64,000 nt of DNA from G963676795 sp963677215 (GTDB taxonomy: Bacteria; Desulfobacterota; Desulfuromonadia; Desulfuromonadales; Geopsychrobacteraceae): contig OY781919.1 in the NCBI GenBank assembly GCA_963677215.1, positions 3,162,001-3,226,000 of the forward strand, in the 5' to 3' direction. The notes under the pieces were generated by a model. That model was given only the letters and a program-made list of their open reading frames with translations. It had not been told where the DNA came from and did not search any database. Shown in pieces: positions 1 through 8,294 of this stretch. Every line of letters begins with the position of its first letter. The stretch's first letter is position 1. The translations under genes and the position numbers were made by a program.

Positions 1-2
1 TT

Positions 3-773
3 TGGGCTTGTATTCTGTTTACTGTTCTTTGTTTGTATTTTTTTTCTGGCGAGAGATATAGTTTACTTCATGTTTTGGCAAACTTTACTTTACTAAATGA
101 GTACTTAGGCTTTGATAATGTCGATGGTGTTTATTGGACTTTGAAGGTTGAACTAAAATTCTATGCATGTGTATTTTTTCTGTTAGCTTTTGATTTTTTT
201 CAAAAGATTCGTATTTGGCTGAGCGTATGGCTAGGGTTAGTTGTAATTTATACAATTTTTAAACAGCCTTTCTTTTTAGGGTGGTTTATAACTCCAACAT
301 ATTCCTCATTTTTTATTGCGGGAATTTCTTTTTATTTGATTCAAGCTAACGGTAAAGCTATTTATAATTATTTTATTCTTTATTCTTCTTTAATATTGTC
401 CTGTATCAGGGCTTATATTCAGGCTGATGGTTTCATGACTGATCCATCAGTAATTGAAAAGTCAGTTTCTGTTTTTATTGTTTTTATCATGTATTTTATC
501 ATGTATTTTATTTGTATTGGAAAAATAAAATTTAAAGATAATAATTTGTTAATTATTATTGGATGCTTAACATATCCATTATACTTAATTCATAATCTAG
601 CTGGAAAGGCATTGATAGATTCCTGTATAGGCTATATTCCAGAAAAGGTTATGATTGTTATAACTGTTATTGTGATGATTAATGTTTCGTTGGTTATACA
701 TTTTTGTATTGAAAGGCAATTTTCTACACCATTAAAAAAAATATTTATTTCTATGAGTAGTTTAAAAAGATAA
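3..773 (+). CDS. Membrane acyltransferase, acyltransferase-3 family (5' end outside window)
   Basis: Partial gene: the reading frame is open back to the first bases of the window, so the N-terminus lies upstream; about 256 residues remain, against roughly 330-380 for full-length members. The visible part has a run of hydrophobic segments and a VYWTLKVELKFY stretch that matches the FWSL-x-E-x-xFY signature of acyltransferase-3 proteins. These integral membrane enzymes transfer acetyl or other acyl groups to sugars of O-antigen or exopolysaccharide. The last helix and ERQFSTPLKK tail are typical of the C-terminus. Very AT-rich, unlike the region after 8 kb, as is common in surface-polysaccharide loci. 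The substrate cannot be told. Confidence 0.75.
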   Translation, partial: WACILFTVLCLYFFSGERYSLLHVLANFTLLNEYLGFDNVDGVYWTLKVELKFYACVFFLLAFDFFQKIRIWLSVWLGLVVIYTIFKQPFFLGWFITPTYSSFFIAGISFYLIQANGKAIYNYFILYSSLILSCIRAYIQADGFMTDPSVIEKSVSVFIVFIMYFIMYFICIGKIKFKDNNLLIIIGCLTYPLYLIHNLAGKALIDSCIGYIPEKVMIVITVIVMINVSLVIHFCIERQFSTPLKKIFISMSSLKR

Positions 774-930
774 TTAATATAAAGTGGTGATAATTTATAT
801 GTGGTTGTTCTATCCTTATAAAAGTTATAGATTTAACGTCGTGAATATGTGCTGACGCTAAATACTTTCTTCTGTTTTCAAGGCTTATATTTATTTTGAT
901 CTTTTATCAAATATTGAAGAAGGATAAAAT

Positions 931-1917
931 TTGTCTATTAAAAAAGTAATATGGATCGCCTGGGAGCGGCACCAGAGAACTCTAAGTTTGAGTAAATTTC
1001 TAAAATCTGAACTTTATATCTATGAGTCTGATAGTCCTCGCTTAATTAAGTATATTTCTTTATCTGTCAAGACAATTAAGACTCTATTGGAGAAACGGCC
1101 ATCTGTATTAATCGTTCAAAATCCATCAATAGTTCTTTCTTTTTTGGTTTGTTTTTTGAAACCAATATTCGGATACTATCTGATAGTTGATACGCATAAT
1201 GCCGGAATTTCTCCAGAAGATAAGATACTTGGTATGTTGAAATTCTTAAATAAATATATTGTTAAGAATTCGAACTTGACTATTGTGACAAATTCTAATT
1301 TAGCAAGCATAGTAAACTCATATTCTGGATGTTCGTTTGTTCTTCCTGATAAGATTCCTGAATTAAATGTTGACGTTATTAATAAAGAAATTATTGGTAA
1401 GGATGTCGTTGTTGTGTTGATATCAACATTTGGTGTTGATGAACCTTACTCCGAATTTTTGAAGTGTTCAGAGATTTTATCAAATACTATTAAGCTATTT
1501 GTCACTGGTAAGCTCACTAAAGTTGAAAATGATGTTTATGAAAAGTATAAAAATACCGTTCGCTTTACTGATTTCTTACCTGAAAGGGACTATTTTAACC
1601 TACTTGCGAAAGCTGATATTGTTGTAGATCTAACAACAAGAGAGGACTGTCTGGTTTGTGGGGCATATGAAGCAGTTTCCTTAGGAAAGCCTCTTGTCCT
1701 TTCAGATACCACGGCCTTAAGGAGCTATTTTTATAAAGGTGTAGTATTTACGAATAATTCGGCAGATGATATTTCGGCTTCAATAATGAAATGCGTTAAT
1801 AATATTGAATGTTTGCGCTCGGATATGTCTGCGTTAAAAAGTGAACTTTCTCAAAGCTGGGCTAAGATGGGTAATAGCTTGATCGCTCATATCAAGAGTA
1901 ATTCCATGAAAAAATGA
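931..1917 (+). CDS. Glycosyltransferase, GT-B fold, family 4-like
   Basis: A 328-residue protein. The N-terminal half has the alternating hydrophobic strands of a Rossmann-like acceptor domain (VLIVQNPS, YLIVDTHNAG, LTIVTNSN). The C-terminal half carries the donor-site pattern YEAVSLGKPLVLSD at about residues 246-260, which corresponds to the EA-x-x-x-GKPV segment of GT4 enzymes. It probably adds a sugar in exopolysaccharide or O-antigen assembly on the cytoplasmic face. The start is TTG at 931, preceded by a good ribosome-binding site (GAAGAAGGA, 916-924). AT-rich like the acyltransferase upstream. The sugar specificity is not predictable. Confidence 0.75.
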   Translation: MSIKKVIWIAWERHQRTLSLSKFLKSELYIYESDSPRLIKYISLSVKTIKTLLEKRPSVLIVQNPSIVLSFLVCFLKPIFGYYLIVDTHNAGISPEDKILGMLKFLNKYIVKNSNLTIVTNSNLASIVNSYSGCSFVLPDKIPELNVDVINKEIIGKDVVVVLISTFGVDEPYSEFLKCSEILSNTIKLFVTGKLTKVENDVYEKYKNTVRFTDFLPERDYFNLLAKADIVVDLTTREDCLVCGAYEAVSLGKPLVLSDTTALRSYFYKGVVFTNNSADDISASIMKCVNNIECLRSDMSALKSELSQSWAKMGNSLIAHIKSNSMKK

Positions 1918-1989
1918 TTAAAACTCTTTTACTTAGATTTGTATGTGTGCTATGGGTGTATAATAAATGAAAAGTAAAGGAGTATGCTT

Positions 1990-3099
1990 ATGTGTGCAAA
2001 TCAATTCCATCTTAAGACAGCCCTAATCATTTCTTTTTTCGCATCATTTTTTTTATTACCAAATCAAACTTTTGCTTCTATTACAAGTGTCAGTGGAGAT
2101 ATTGGTAACAATCAATCAATCATTATTTCAGGTTCTGGCTTTGGTTCAAACCTGCTCAGTTATGAGTGGACCGGATCTAATATAGAGGCGGGGACTGTAG
2201 GTAGTTCTTTTTCTAAAGCGGGGTGGACTGTTGGTCAAGCATACCTTGATATGGTTTATGCGTCAGATCAGGCTCGCAGTGGTAGTAAGTCCTTAAAAGC
2301 TTCTGTTGTGCCAGGAGCAGGCACTGCAGGCAGTGATATAAGATTTAACGGTCAAGAAGTTGGCCCAGATTCTGACTTATATATGAGTTGGTGGGTACGT
2401 AGAACGGTTACGGACGCCGGACAGTGGAAAATGCTGCGGATTTCTGAAATTAATGATGTTGTTGATCACGCTTATGAGCAGACTTGGTTTAACTGGAATA
2501 ATGGAACTGGATATCAGATTTTTACTCGCAACACAACAACGAGTTGTAGTGACGGCGGCACCTGTGATTATGGTGGGAACTTTCCGGCAAGTGATAATGT
2601 TTGGTATCGGATAGAGATGGTGATGCACACATCATCAACTTCTGGGGGGGACGGAAACTATACGCAAGGGCTTTATACCCCTGGTTCAACAAGAAGGTCT
2701 CACTCTAGAGCGAGTGTGTCAAACTGGTCTACTGCGGGGCACTCCTATTCTTGGTATATCTTTCAGAACTGGATTGGGAACGGCATTTCAGCTCAGACTC
2801 ATTGGATGGATGACATATTTATCCAAAGTGGAACACAGGCTCGTGTAGAACTTTGTGATTCGGCTACATGGGCAAGTCGCACATCATGCGATATACAGAT
2901 CCCATTATCTTGGTCAGACACATCAATCACTGTGAATGTTAATGCAGGTGCGTTTACTGTAAATGATGCTGCCTATCTTTATGTTGTAGATTCAAATGGC
3001 GATGTTAATGCTAATGGTTATCTAGTTGAGATAGGCGCCTCTCTTGGGGGGGGGGCTGCTGACTCATTGGCTCCTCCACCAGAGCTGCGATTGAACTGA
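1990..3099 (+). CDS. Secreted protein with signal peptide, possible beta-sandwich domains
   Basis: About 369 residues. ATG codons occur at 1984 and 1990; the strong Shine-Dalgarno AAAGGAG (1976-1982) is only 1 nt from the first but 7 nt from the second, so 1990 is preferred. Residues 1-30 form a signal peptide (hydrophobic LIISFFASFFLL ending in TFA). The start of the mature protein (SVSGDIGNNQSIIISGSGFG) looks like an IPT/TIG-type immunoglobulin fold. The central part is rich in Trp, Tyr, Ser and Gly, with several Cys (C187, C193 region), and resembles a lectin/lyase-like jelly roll, but no family is recognised. A run of ten G lies at 3046-3055 near the 3' end. Function unknown; the context suggests polysaccharide binding or modification outside the cell. 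Confidence 0.65.
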   Translation: MCANQFHLKTALIISFFASFFLLPNQTFASITSVSGDIGNNQSIIISGSGFGSNLLSYEWTGSNIEAGTVGSSFSKAGWTVGQAYLDMVYASDQARSGSKSLKASVVPGAGTAGSDIRFNGQEVGPDSDLYMSWWVRRTVTDAGQWKMLRISEINDVVDHAYEQTWFNWNNGTGYQIFTRNTTTSCSDGGTCDYGGNFPASDNVWYRIEMVMHTSSTSGGDGNYTQGLYTPGSTRRSHSRASVSNWSTAGHSYSWYIFQNWIGNGISAQTHWMDDIFIQSGTQARVELCDSATWASRTSCDIQIPLSWSDTSITVNVNAGAFTVNDAAYLYVVDSNGDVNANGYLVEIGASLGGGAADSLAPPPELRLN

Positions 3100-3190
3100 T
3101 TTAGAAATATCAATTGTGTGATTTTGGCATCTCTGCCGATTCAGATGTGAGAAAAATCAGTTTTAGTGTTGTGTCAGTTAGTCCTCCCCC

Positions 3191-3215
3191 CCCTCCCCAA
3201 AAAAAGGGGGGAGGG
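3191..3215. terminator. C/G-rich hairpin between convergent genes
   Basis: CCCTCCCC (3191-3198) can pair with GGGGAGGG (3208-3215) around an A-rich loop. It sits between the converging secreted-protein and sulfotransferase genes, where a bidirectional terminator is expected. There is no strong T tract after it, so termination is only a suggestion. Similar C-run/G-run pairs occur inside the dispersed repeats near 9.75 and 19.9 kb. Confidence 0.35.
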
Positions 3216-3327
3216 CGTTATCGACGGTGTCGTTAGGATTGCTAACGGAATGTTGATCCATTGGCCATGGGTTAAGTCTTGTGTTGTTGGATATTTGGGC
3301 ACCTGTTTTTTGAAACTTAAGAGCGAT

Positions 3328-4293
3328 TTATGCTGAATTTCCTGTTCCTGCTGTTTGAATGCATTTAGCCAGATCCTCGCTATACAACTTGCTATATTCG
3401 GCTTCGTTATTCTCAGAGTAAAAAGAAAGGCCAAATGAATTTACTGTTTTAATTATTCGGTAAATTTGATCTTCGGACATTATTTCCTTCCATCCATTGA
3501 TGCCACTTATTCCTGATGAGCTAACTACACTGGATGGTTTTTTCAACATAGATAATGCGTATTTGGTGTCAATTTTAATGTTCCATTTTTCTGAGATCTT
3601 TAATAATGTTCTCTCTGGGTGGAGTATAAGTTCTTCGTATGTGATGGTTGTCCACGGATGAACGCCTTGCTCCATTAGAGCTGGAAGTTGGTCTAGTGCC
3701 CACAGTGCCGCAAGAAATTCTACATCTCCTTCTGTTTCAGAAAGAGCTGTTTGAAATCTTGGATATTCTTTTAGGAATAATGGTATGTCGGGACGGTTTG
3801 CATTTTTCCAACCATAATTCAATTGTGATGAAATTACCGCACATGGATGACGTAAAAGCAATATTGGTGAAGGTATAGCAAATTTATTGCATATCCATGG
3901 CAATAACCGATTCGCTCGAACAAATTTAACAACTAGTCTTTGGGATTTGAATGCTTGTTGGAATGTAATTTCTCTGGCAGTCCATTCATTTACTATTCTT
4001 CCCTCAAATACACGTTTGAGAAACTTTTCTCCTTCTGGCCAATCTTTCTCCCGTGGCATATACGTTCTCCAGGAGAAACCGGCGGCTTTTGATTCAGGGA
4101 CATTTTCTAAATGTAATGGTTCAAAAAGAGTGCAAGCATCTGGAATCGCTCCCAAAACTTGTCCGAGGAGGGTGCTACCTGAACGAGGTGATGAAGTTAG
4201 GAGATATGCATCTTTTTGACTAAAGCGCCCGGATAGATAGTGTTTAATGAGTCTGTACCTTAACTTTTTTTTAAAACTTTTGATCTGTTCCAT
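3328..4293 (-). CDS. Sulfotransferase family protein (PAPS-dependent)
   Basis: A 321-residue protein with the two hallmarks of cytosolic-type sulfotransferases: the 5'-phosphosulfate-binding loop SSPRSGSTLLGQ (residues 34-45) and a 3'-phosphate-binding segment LLLRHPCAVISSQL (residues 145-158, with R148 and Ser155/156). The family transfers sulfate from PAPS to a hydroxyl group, most often of a carbohydrate. Located at the end of a polysaccharide locus and convergent with the secreted protein, it probably sulfates a surface glycan; the acceptor is unknown. Somewhat AT-rich. The start is ATG at 4293 with only a weak ribosome-binding site. Confidence 0.8.
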   Translation of the reverse strand: MEQIKSFKKKLRYRLIKHYLSGRFSQKDAYLLTSSPRSGSTLLGQVLGAIPDACTLFEPLHLENVPESKAAGFSWRTYMPREKDWPEGEKFLKRVFEGRIVNEWTAREITFQQAFKSQRLVVKFVRANRLLPWICNKFAIPSPILLLRHPCAVISSQLNYGWKNANRPDIPLFLKEYPRFQTALSETEGDVEFLAALWALDQLPALMEQGVHPWTTITYEELILHPERTLLKISEKWNIKIDTKYALSMLKKPSSVVSSSGISGINGWKEIMSEDQIYRIIKTVNSFGLSFYSENNEAEYSKLYSEDLAKCIQTAGTGNSA

Positions 4294-4479
4294 AATTCAC
4301 ACCAGCAACCTTTGGTAGCTTAAGGTTTTAAAAGCAAAAACTTGGTTGTTAGCACTTGATGCTATGTTGTTACGGAAACTTTAAGGCCATAATACGTCTG
4401 TTTGCCAGTTTGATTAATAATACTTATATCATCGTCTGTCACATGTTTTTTTCGGTGTATCAATAGGACAACCACATAA

Positions 4480-4755
4480 AGTTCTGAAACATTGACGGCA
4501 TCTGTTCCGTTTTGGTTCGACGACTATCTGGAATTGATCGATGCTCTGGGGCGGGTCGTTCATCCGCAGAGGAGGGGATATGTCCTGGATATGGCACCTG
4601 CAATCCTAATCCGGATGGGTCTGGATACTGAGAAGCTGTTCGCTTGTGCCGATTCTATGTTGAAATCTTTTGCTTCTGCCATTGGTGCGTCGGACAAGTT
4701 GTGTGATATGGCTGCTAGCCGGCAAACTTCATATCTTCATGGTGTTGGTTCGGCA
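4480..4755 (+). pseudogene. C-terminal remnant of a transposase (REP-associated/Y1-like), split by IS21 copy 1
   Basis: The open frame from 4480 (stop at 4477-4479) encodes a stretch with DDYLELIDALGRVVHP, RRGYV, PAILIRMG and SYLHGVGSA. I associate this with the C-terminal half of large Y1/TnpA-REP-type transposases; the family call is from memory. No N-terminal catalytic part is present. The IS begins at a codon boundary (4756). Removing the IS and one copy of the 6-bp target duplication joins codon 4753-4755 (GCA) to 7181 and continues in frame as RRLYQSGGCAA to a TAA at 7214-7216. So the gene was already a fragment, or became one, and was then cut by the IS. Confidence 0.6.
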
Positions 4756-4816
4756 TGTCAATCAGCATTGAAAATTGACCCACCATCGGCGTCCAATTTT
4801 GACCCACCCCAGCGGG

Positions 4817-5557
4817 TTAATTCTGGTCGTTATTCCTGGTTCTGATTCTCCAGCTATCATTCCCCGTTTCGATAATCTCACAGTGGTGTGTTACCCGGTC
4901 GAGCAGTGCTGTTGTCATCTTGCCGTCGCCGAAGATCTGTGGCCATTCACCGAAGGTCAGGTTGGTTGTGATCAGCAGAGAGGTCTGCTCGTAGAGCTTT
5001 GAGATCAGGTGAAACAGCAGTTGGCCGCCGCTCTTAGAGAACGGCAGGTAGCCGAGCTCGTCGAGAACGACCAGATCGAGCCTTGCCAGACTGGTAGCGA
5101 GCTTTCCGCCTTGGCCGCTCAGCTTCTCCTGCTCCAGTTGATTGACCAGATCAACCAGGTTGAAGTAGCGGCAGCGCTTGCCGCTACGAACGATCTTCCT
5201 GGCGATGGCTATCGCCAGATGGGTTTTGCCTGTTCCAGTCCCGCCAACGAGAATGACGTTACACTGATCCTCCAGGAACTGTCCTTCGTACAAAGTTCTG
5301 ACCTGAGTTTCATTGACCGGAGAAATGTTGAAGTCGAATTGATCCAGATCCTTGGCGACAGGGAACTTTGCCTGCACCATTCGATAGCGGATACTGCGCA
5401 TCTTGCGTTCAGCCTGTTCCGCCTGAAGCAGCTCCAGAAGGATTCTCTCTGGAATGCTCTTCTGCCGGGTGCCGTTGACCAGCACCTCATCAAGGACGCT
5501 GCGCATGCCGTGCAGTTTGAGCTCTTTCAAGGACGTCAGCAGTTGGTCACGAAGCAC
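4817..5557 (-). CDS. istB: IS21 helper ATPase IstB
   Basis: A 246-residue AAA+ ATPase that assists the IstA transposase in selecting and joining target DNA. Walker A is GGTGTGKT (residues 105-112) and Walker B is LVVLDELGYL, followed by TTNLTFGEW (sensor region). Length and order agree with the IS21 family. It is translated after istA with an 11-nt overlap, suggesting translational coupling. The protein is identical to that of copy 2. Confidence 0.95.
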   Translation of the reverse strand: MLRDQLLTSLKELKLHGMRSVLDEVLVNGTRQKSIPERILLELLQAEQAERKMRSIRYRMVQAKFPVAKDLDQFDFNISPVNETQVRTLYEGQFLEDQCNVILVGGTGTGKTHLAIAIARKIVRSGKRCRYFNLVDLVNQLEQEKLSGQGGKLATSLARLDLVVLDELGYLPFSKSGGQLLFHLISKLYEQTSLLITTNLTFGEWPQIFGDGKMTTALLDRVTHHCEIIETGNDSWRIRTRNNDQN

Positions 5558-7064
5558 GGCGACCTCCTGAGAGAAGGCGGTTGTAGCGTTCGCAGTCAGC
5601 GGTCGGGGACAGGTTCAATTGCGGCAGATGAGCCGGCGCCAGGCTACTTGTCTCAGTCTGCGGGTCCTCTACTCGTGACAGGATATTCAGCACCAGGTCA
5701 CGGCTAATGGTTCTGGCCAGCAGAGCTTCCTTGCAGGCTTGCTCGACGGCATTAATCCCATAACGCGGGATAGCCGCAAGGATGCCGACGAATTGCCGGT
5801 CTCCATCATCGATGCGTCCCAGGCGTTCCTGTGCCTTCTGCAGGGATTGCGGCAGGTCCCAGTTGCGAAACGGTGCTCCGTTGCGCAGCGCACCCGGCTT
5901 CTGCTTGAGGATATCGAGATAGTGCCAGGGGATGTAGATTGTCTTATCACGGCCGTACTGTCTGCTATGCAGGCCGATCAGCTTTCCGTCGTAAAGGAAT
6001 GAGATTCGGTCGACATAGGCGCGCACTGTAACGATCTTGCCGACGTAGAAGGCTTCAACGCTGTAGCGGTTGCGGTCGAAGGTGACCAGTGAGGTCGGTG
6101 CAACTCTGGCCGTGCTCTCCCGATGAGCATCGAAGGAGACCGGAGTATGAACCAGCGATTCGCGTTCCTGCTCGGCGACCTCGGCCACTGTCCGTTCCGG
6201 ATCATCGGGATGTCTTGTCGTCGCCGCCAACATCCTGCACTCATCCCGTAGCCACTGGTTCAATTCCTCCAGATCGGCAAACTTGCGCCGCTTGCCGAAC
6301 AGGCGCTGACGGACAACTCCGACCTGTCGTTCAACCTGTCCCTTCTCCCAGCCTGCGGCGGGCGTGCAAGCGACCGGCTCGAACAGGTAGTGGGATGCCA
6401 GAGTCTGAAAACGGCGATTGAAGATCCGATTTTTGCCGACCAGCACTTTGCTGACCACCGTCTTCAGATTGTCGTAGATTCCCTTGCGGCAGACGCCGCC
6501 ATAGAACGAGAACGCCTGGACATGGGCATCAAGAATCATCTCCAGGGTCTCGCGCATATAGGCCACGCAAAAGGGCGCACGGCTATGGCAAAGACGGAAG
6601 TGGGCCACCTTGATCTTGACGTTCGCTCCTCCCAGCTCGATCTGCTCATAGCCCCAGTCGAACTGAAACGCTTCGCCCGGAGCAAAAGCCAGTGGAATGT
6701 AGGCTTTAGCCTGAGAGCCCTCATCGCGCCAAGACTTGACGAATCGCCGCACCGTGTCATATCCGCCCTCAAAGCCAGCGTGCTGCAACATCTCGAACAG
6801 CAGCAAAGCCGTACGTCGCTGCTTCGTCGGCTTCTCCTGATCCTCTTTCAGGGCGGCGATCAGCTGATCTTTAAACGGCTCCAGCTTCGGGCGCGGCTGG
6901 GTTTTGCGTTCGTAGTACTGCTCTGTCTTCTCGGAACGGATGATCTTACGAACGGTATTGCGGGACAGGTTCATCTCCCGGGCGATCTGCCTTAACGGCT
7001 TCTTGTCCCGGTGGTAGGCACGTCGGATTTTAGCAATGGTTTCCACGGTCAGCATCTCCTGCAA
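5547..7064 (-). CDS. istA: IS21 transposase IstA
   Basis: A 505-residue DDE transposase. An N-terminal helix-turn-helix (about residues 10-45, PLRQIAREMNLSRNTVRK) binds the terminal repeats. The DDE catalytic triad is D136 (FQFDWG), D198 (YDNLK) and E245 (GQVERQ). A C-terminal beta-barrel-like region follows (SLVTFDRNRYSVE). The start ATG at 7064 lies about 110 bp inside the right end. It differs from copy 2 by one visible residue near the C-terminus (Arg here, His there; C at 5578 versus T at 61638). Confidence 0.95.
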   Translation of the reverse strand: MQEMLTVETIAKIRRAYHRDKKPLRQIAREMNLSRNTVRKIIRSEKTEQYYERKTQPRPKLEPFKDQLIAALKEDQEKPTKQRRTALLLFEMLQHAGFEGGYDTVRRFVKSWRDEGSQAKAYIPLAFAPGEAFQFDWGYEQIELGGANVKIKVAHFRLCHSRAPFCVAYMRETLEMILDAHVQAFSFYGGVCRKGIYDNLKTVVSKVLVGKNRIFNRRFQTLASHYLFEPVACTPAAGWEKGQVERQVGVVRQRLFGKRRKFADLEELNQWLRDECRMLAATTRHPDDPERTVAEVAEQERESLVHTPVSFDAHRESTARVAPTSLVTFDRNRYSVEAFYVGKIVTVRAYVDRISFLYDGKLIGLHSRQYGRDKTIYIPWHYLDILKQKPGALRNGAPFRNWDLPQSLQKAQERLGRIDDGDRQFVGILAAIPRYGINAVEQACKEALLARTISRDLVLNILSRVEDPQTETSSLAPAHLPQLNLSPTADCERYNRLLSGGRRAS

Positions 7065-7290
7065 AAAGCTCCTCTCTCTGAAATTTCAGAGAGCTTGGAG
7101 GACAATGCTGAGGTGGGTCAATTTTGGACGCCGATTATCCCCGTAAGTGGGTCATTTTTGCATGCTGATCAACATCGGCACGTCGATTGTATCAGTCAGG
7201 AGGGTGCGCTGCGTAAGTATCTGTAAAATTATCGAGACTGGCAATTAAAGCTGTTTCGCGCAGAGGGCACTATAGATTTTCTTCAAAATT

Positions 7291-7701
7291 TTAATTAAAT
7301 TGCAGTGCGAGGAATTCCGCTGGAGTCAGGGCCTGGATCTTTGAATTTAAAAAATCTTTTCTGTTTCTAGTTATGATGAAGTGACAATTCTGTTCCTGGG
7401 CGCTTGCGCTGACGACGGCATCTTCAAAATCCGGCATGTTGGATTGACGAGCTAGAAGGAATGTCTCTTTACTTGTTGCCGCTATTGAAAAGTTCTGAAG
7501 TAGCCAGTCGAGAAGATCGTTGGCTGTTGTCTTATCGGCATGTTTTGAGACCAGATAGTGCAAGGTTGTTATGGCATGTGAAGGTACAACGCCACATTGC
7601 TTTTTTAATGCAATATTGAGGATCTCAGCTGATGCGGGATAGTGTGGTTGCCGTTTTTGCACAACATCAAGTATCACGTTTAAATCAAGCATTAGTTTCA
7701 T
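7291..7701 (-). CDS. PIN-domain toxin, VapC-like
   Basis: A 136-residue PIN-domain protein, a likely Mg2+-dependent ribonuclease toxin. The acidic residues typical of the fold are visible: D6 in MLDLNVILD, a mid-protein segment, and DFEDAV at about residue 92-97, followed by IITRN (beta strand 5) and LTPAEFL at the C-terminus. Its gene overlaps the upstream antitoxin gene by 4 nt (7698-7701), the normal type II layout of antitoxin first, toxin second. It lies beside an IS element, as many such modules do. Confidence 0.8.
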   Translation of the reverse strand: MKLMLDLNVILDVVQKRQPHYPASAEILNIALKKQCGVVPSHAITTLHYLVSKHADKTTANDLLDWLLQNFSIAATSKETFLLARQSNMPDFEDAVVSASAQEQNCHFIITRNRKDFLNSKIQALTPAEFLALQFN

Positions 7702-7934
7702 CGATGCTTATCTTCCTGCCCGCTCAGATATTCTTCATGGTTATTGTCGCTCTCCGGGATGATGCCGGAAAAACGTAAAATATCCGGATGGAGTTCTTCT
7801 GACTGCTGGTTTCGAAGCCTCTTGAAATATGCGTCGACCAACTCGGTCAGAGTGATGCCATGCTGAGCAGCATAATTTTTCGCAAAATTTATATCTTCTT
7901 CTGGAAGACGTATGGTTAGTTTTCTGCTTGGCAT
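7698..7934 (-). CDS. Antitoxin of the PIN-toxin pair (DUF6364/RHH-like)
   Basis: A 78-residue protein beginning with a short beta-strand-like segment (RKLTIRLPEEDINFAKNYA) followed by HGITLTELVDAYF, the arrangement of ribbon-helix-helix antitoxins related to DUF6364. The acidic, likely disordered C-terminus (ESDNNHEEYLSGQED) would wrap the toxin. It probably represses its own promoter and neutralises the PIN toxin, with which it overlaps by 4 nt. Confidence 0.7.
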   Translation of the reverse strand: MPSRKLTIRLPEEDINFAKNYAAQHGITLTELVDAYFKRLRNQQSEELHPDILRFSGIIPESDNNHEEYLSGQEDKHR

Positions 7935-7984
7935 CTGTTGTCCTTTTGCTTCAGTTTTGAATACGGCTAAAATATCAAATATGT

Positions 7985-8190
7985 ACGGCTTTGTCCACGG
8001 AAAACACGGAAGACATTGAAAATTAGTTTAAAATCGATCTCGCGCAGAGACGCAGAGTTCGGTTAGAAAAGTAGCTGCCTAATATTTTGACAATAGAAAA
8101 TCTGTCTTTATCAGTGTGTATCTGTGACTGAAATAGTCTTTGATTTTAATTCCGTGATTTCTGTGTATTCCGTGGATATTTTTTAATGAT
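7985..8190. repeat. Dispersed nested repeat, copy A (gene-free stretch 7935-8294)
   Basis: The outer arms are inverted: TGTCCACGGAAAACACGGAA at 7992-8011 and TTCCGTG...ATTCCGTGGA at 8150-8175. Inside are CGCAGAGACGCAGAG (8043-8057) and a TGTGTATCTGTGAC-like segment (8116-8129). The same modules recur at five other places up to 22 kb. No coding sequence is evident in the stretch. Confidence 0.65.
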
Positions 8191-8294
8191 CAGATTTTAT
8201 CCCGTTGATCTTGTCTAATAAAGTTTGTTGGTTTTATTAGCGTTCATCTGTGGCAACACTTGATTTGATCGACTGTCTTGCTGGGGAGGGGCAC

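Larger units (their letters stand above)
4756..7174 (-). mobile_element. IS21-family insertion sequence, copy 1 (istA-istB)
   Basis: A complete 2,419-bp element. The ends are 28-bp imperfect inverted repeats (4756-4783 and 7147-7174; about 23 of 28 match) beginning TGT and ending ACA. A second, inner pair of about 24 bp (4785-4808 and 7112-7135) contains the same TGACCCACC module; multiple terminal repeats of this kind are typical of IS21. It is flanked by a 6-bp direct repeat TCGGCA (4750-4755 and 7175-7180), its own target-site duplication. The element lies inside the transposase remnant. Copy 2 at 60816-63234 is nearly identical. Confidence 0.95.

Noticed and set aside
5009..6995. Plus-strand open frames inside the IS21 copies
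   Set aside because: They lie opposite istA/istB, repeat exactly in both copies and show no family motif.
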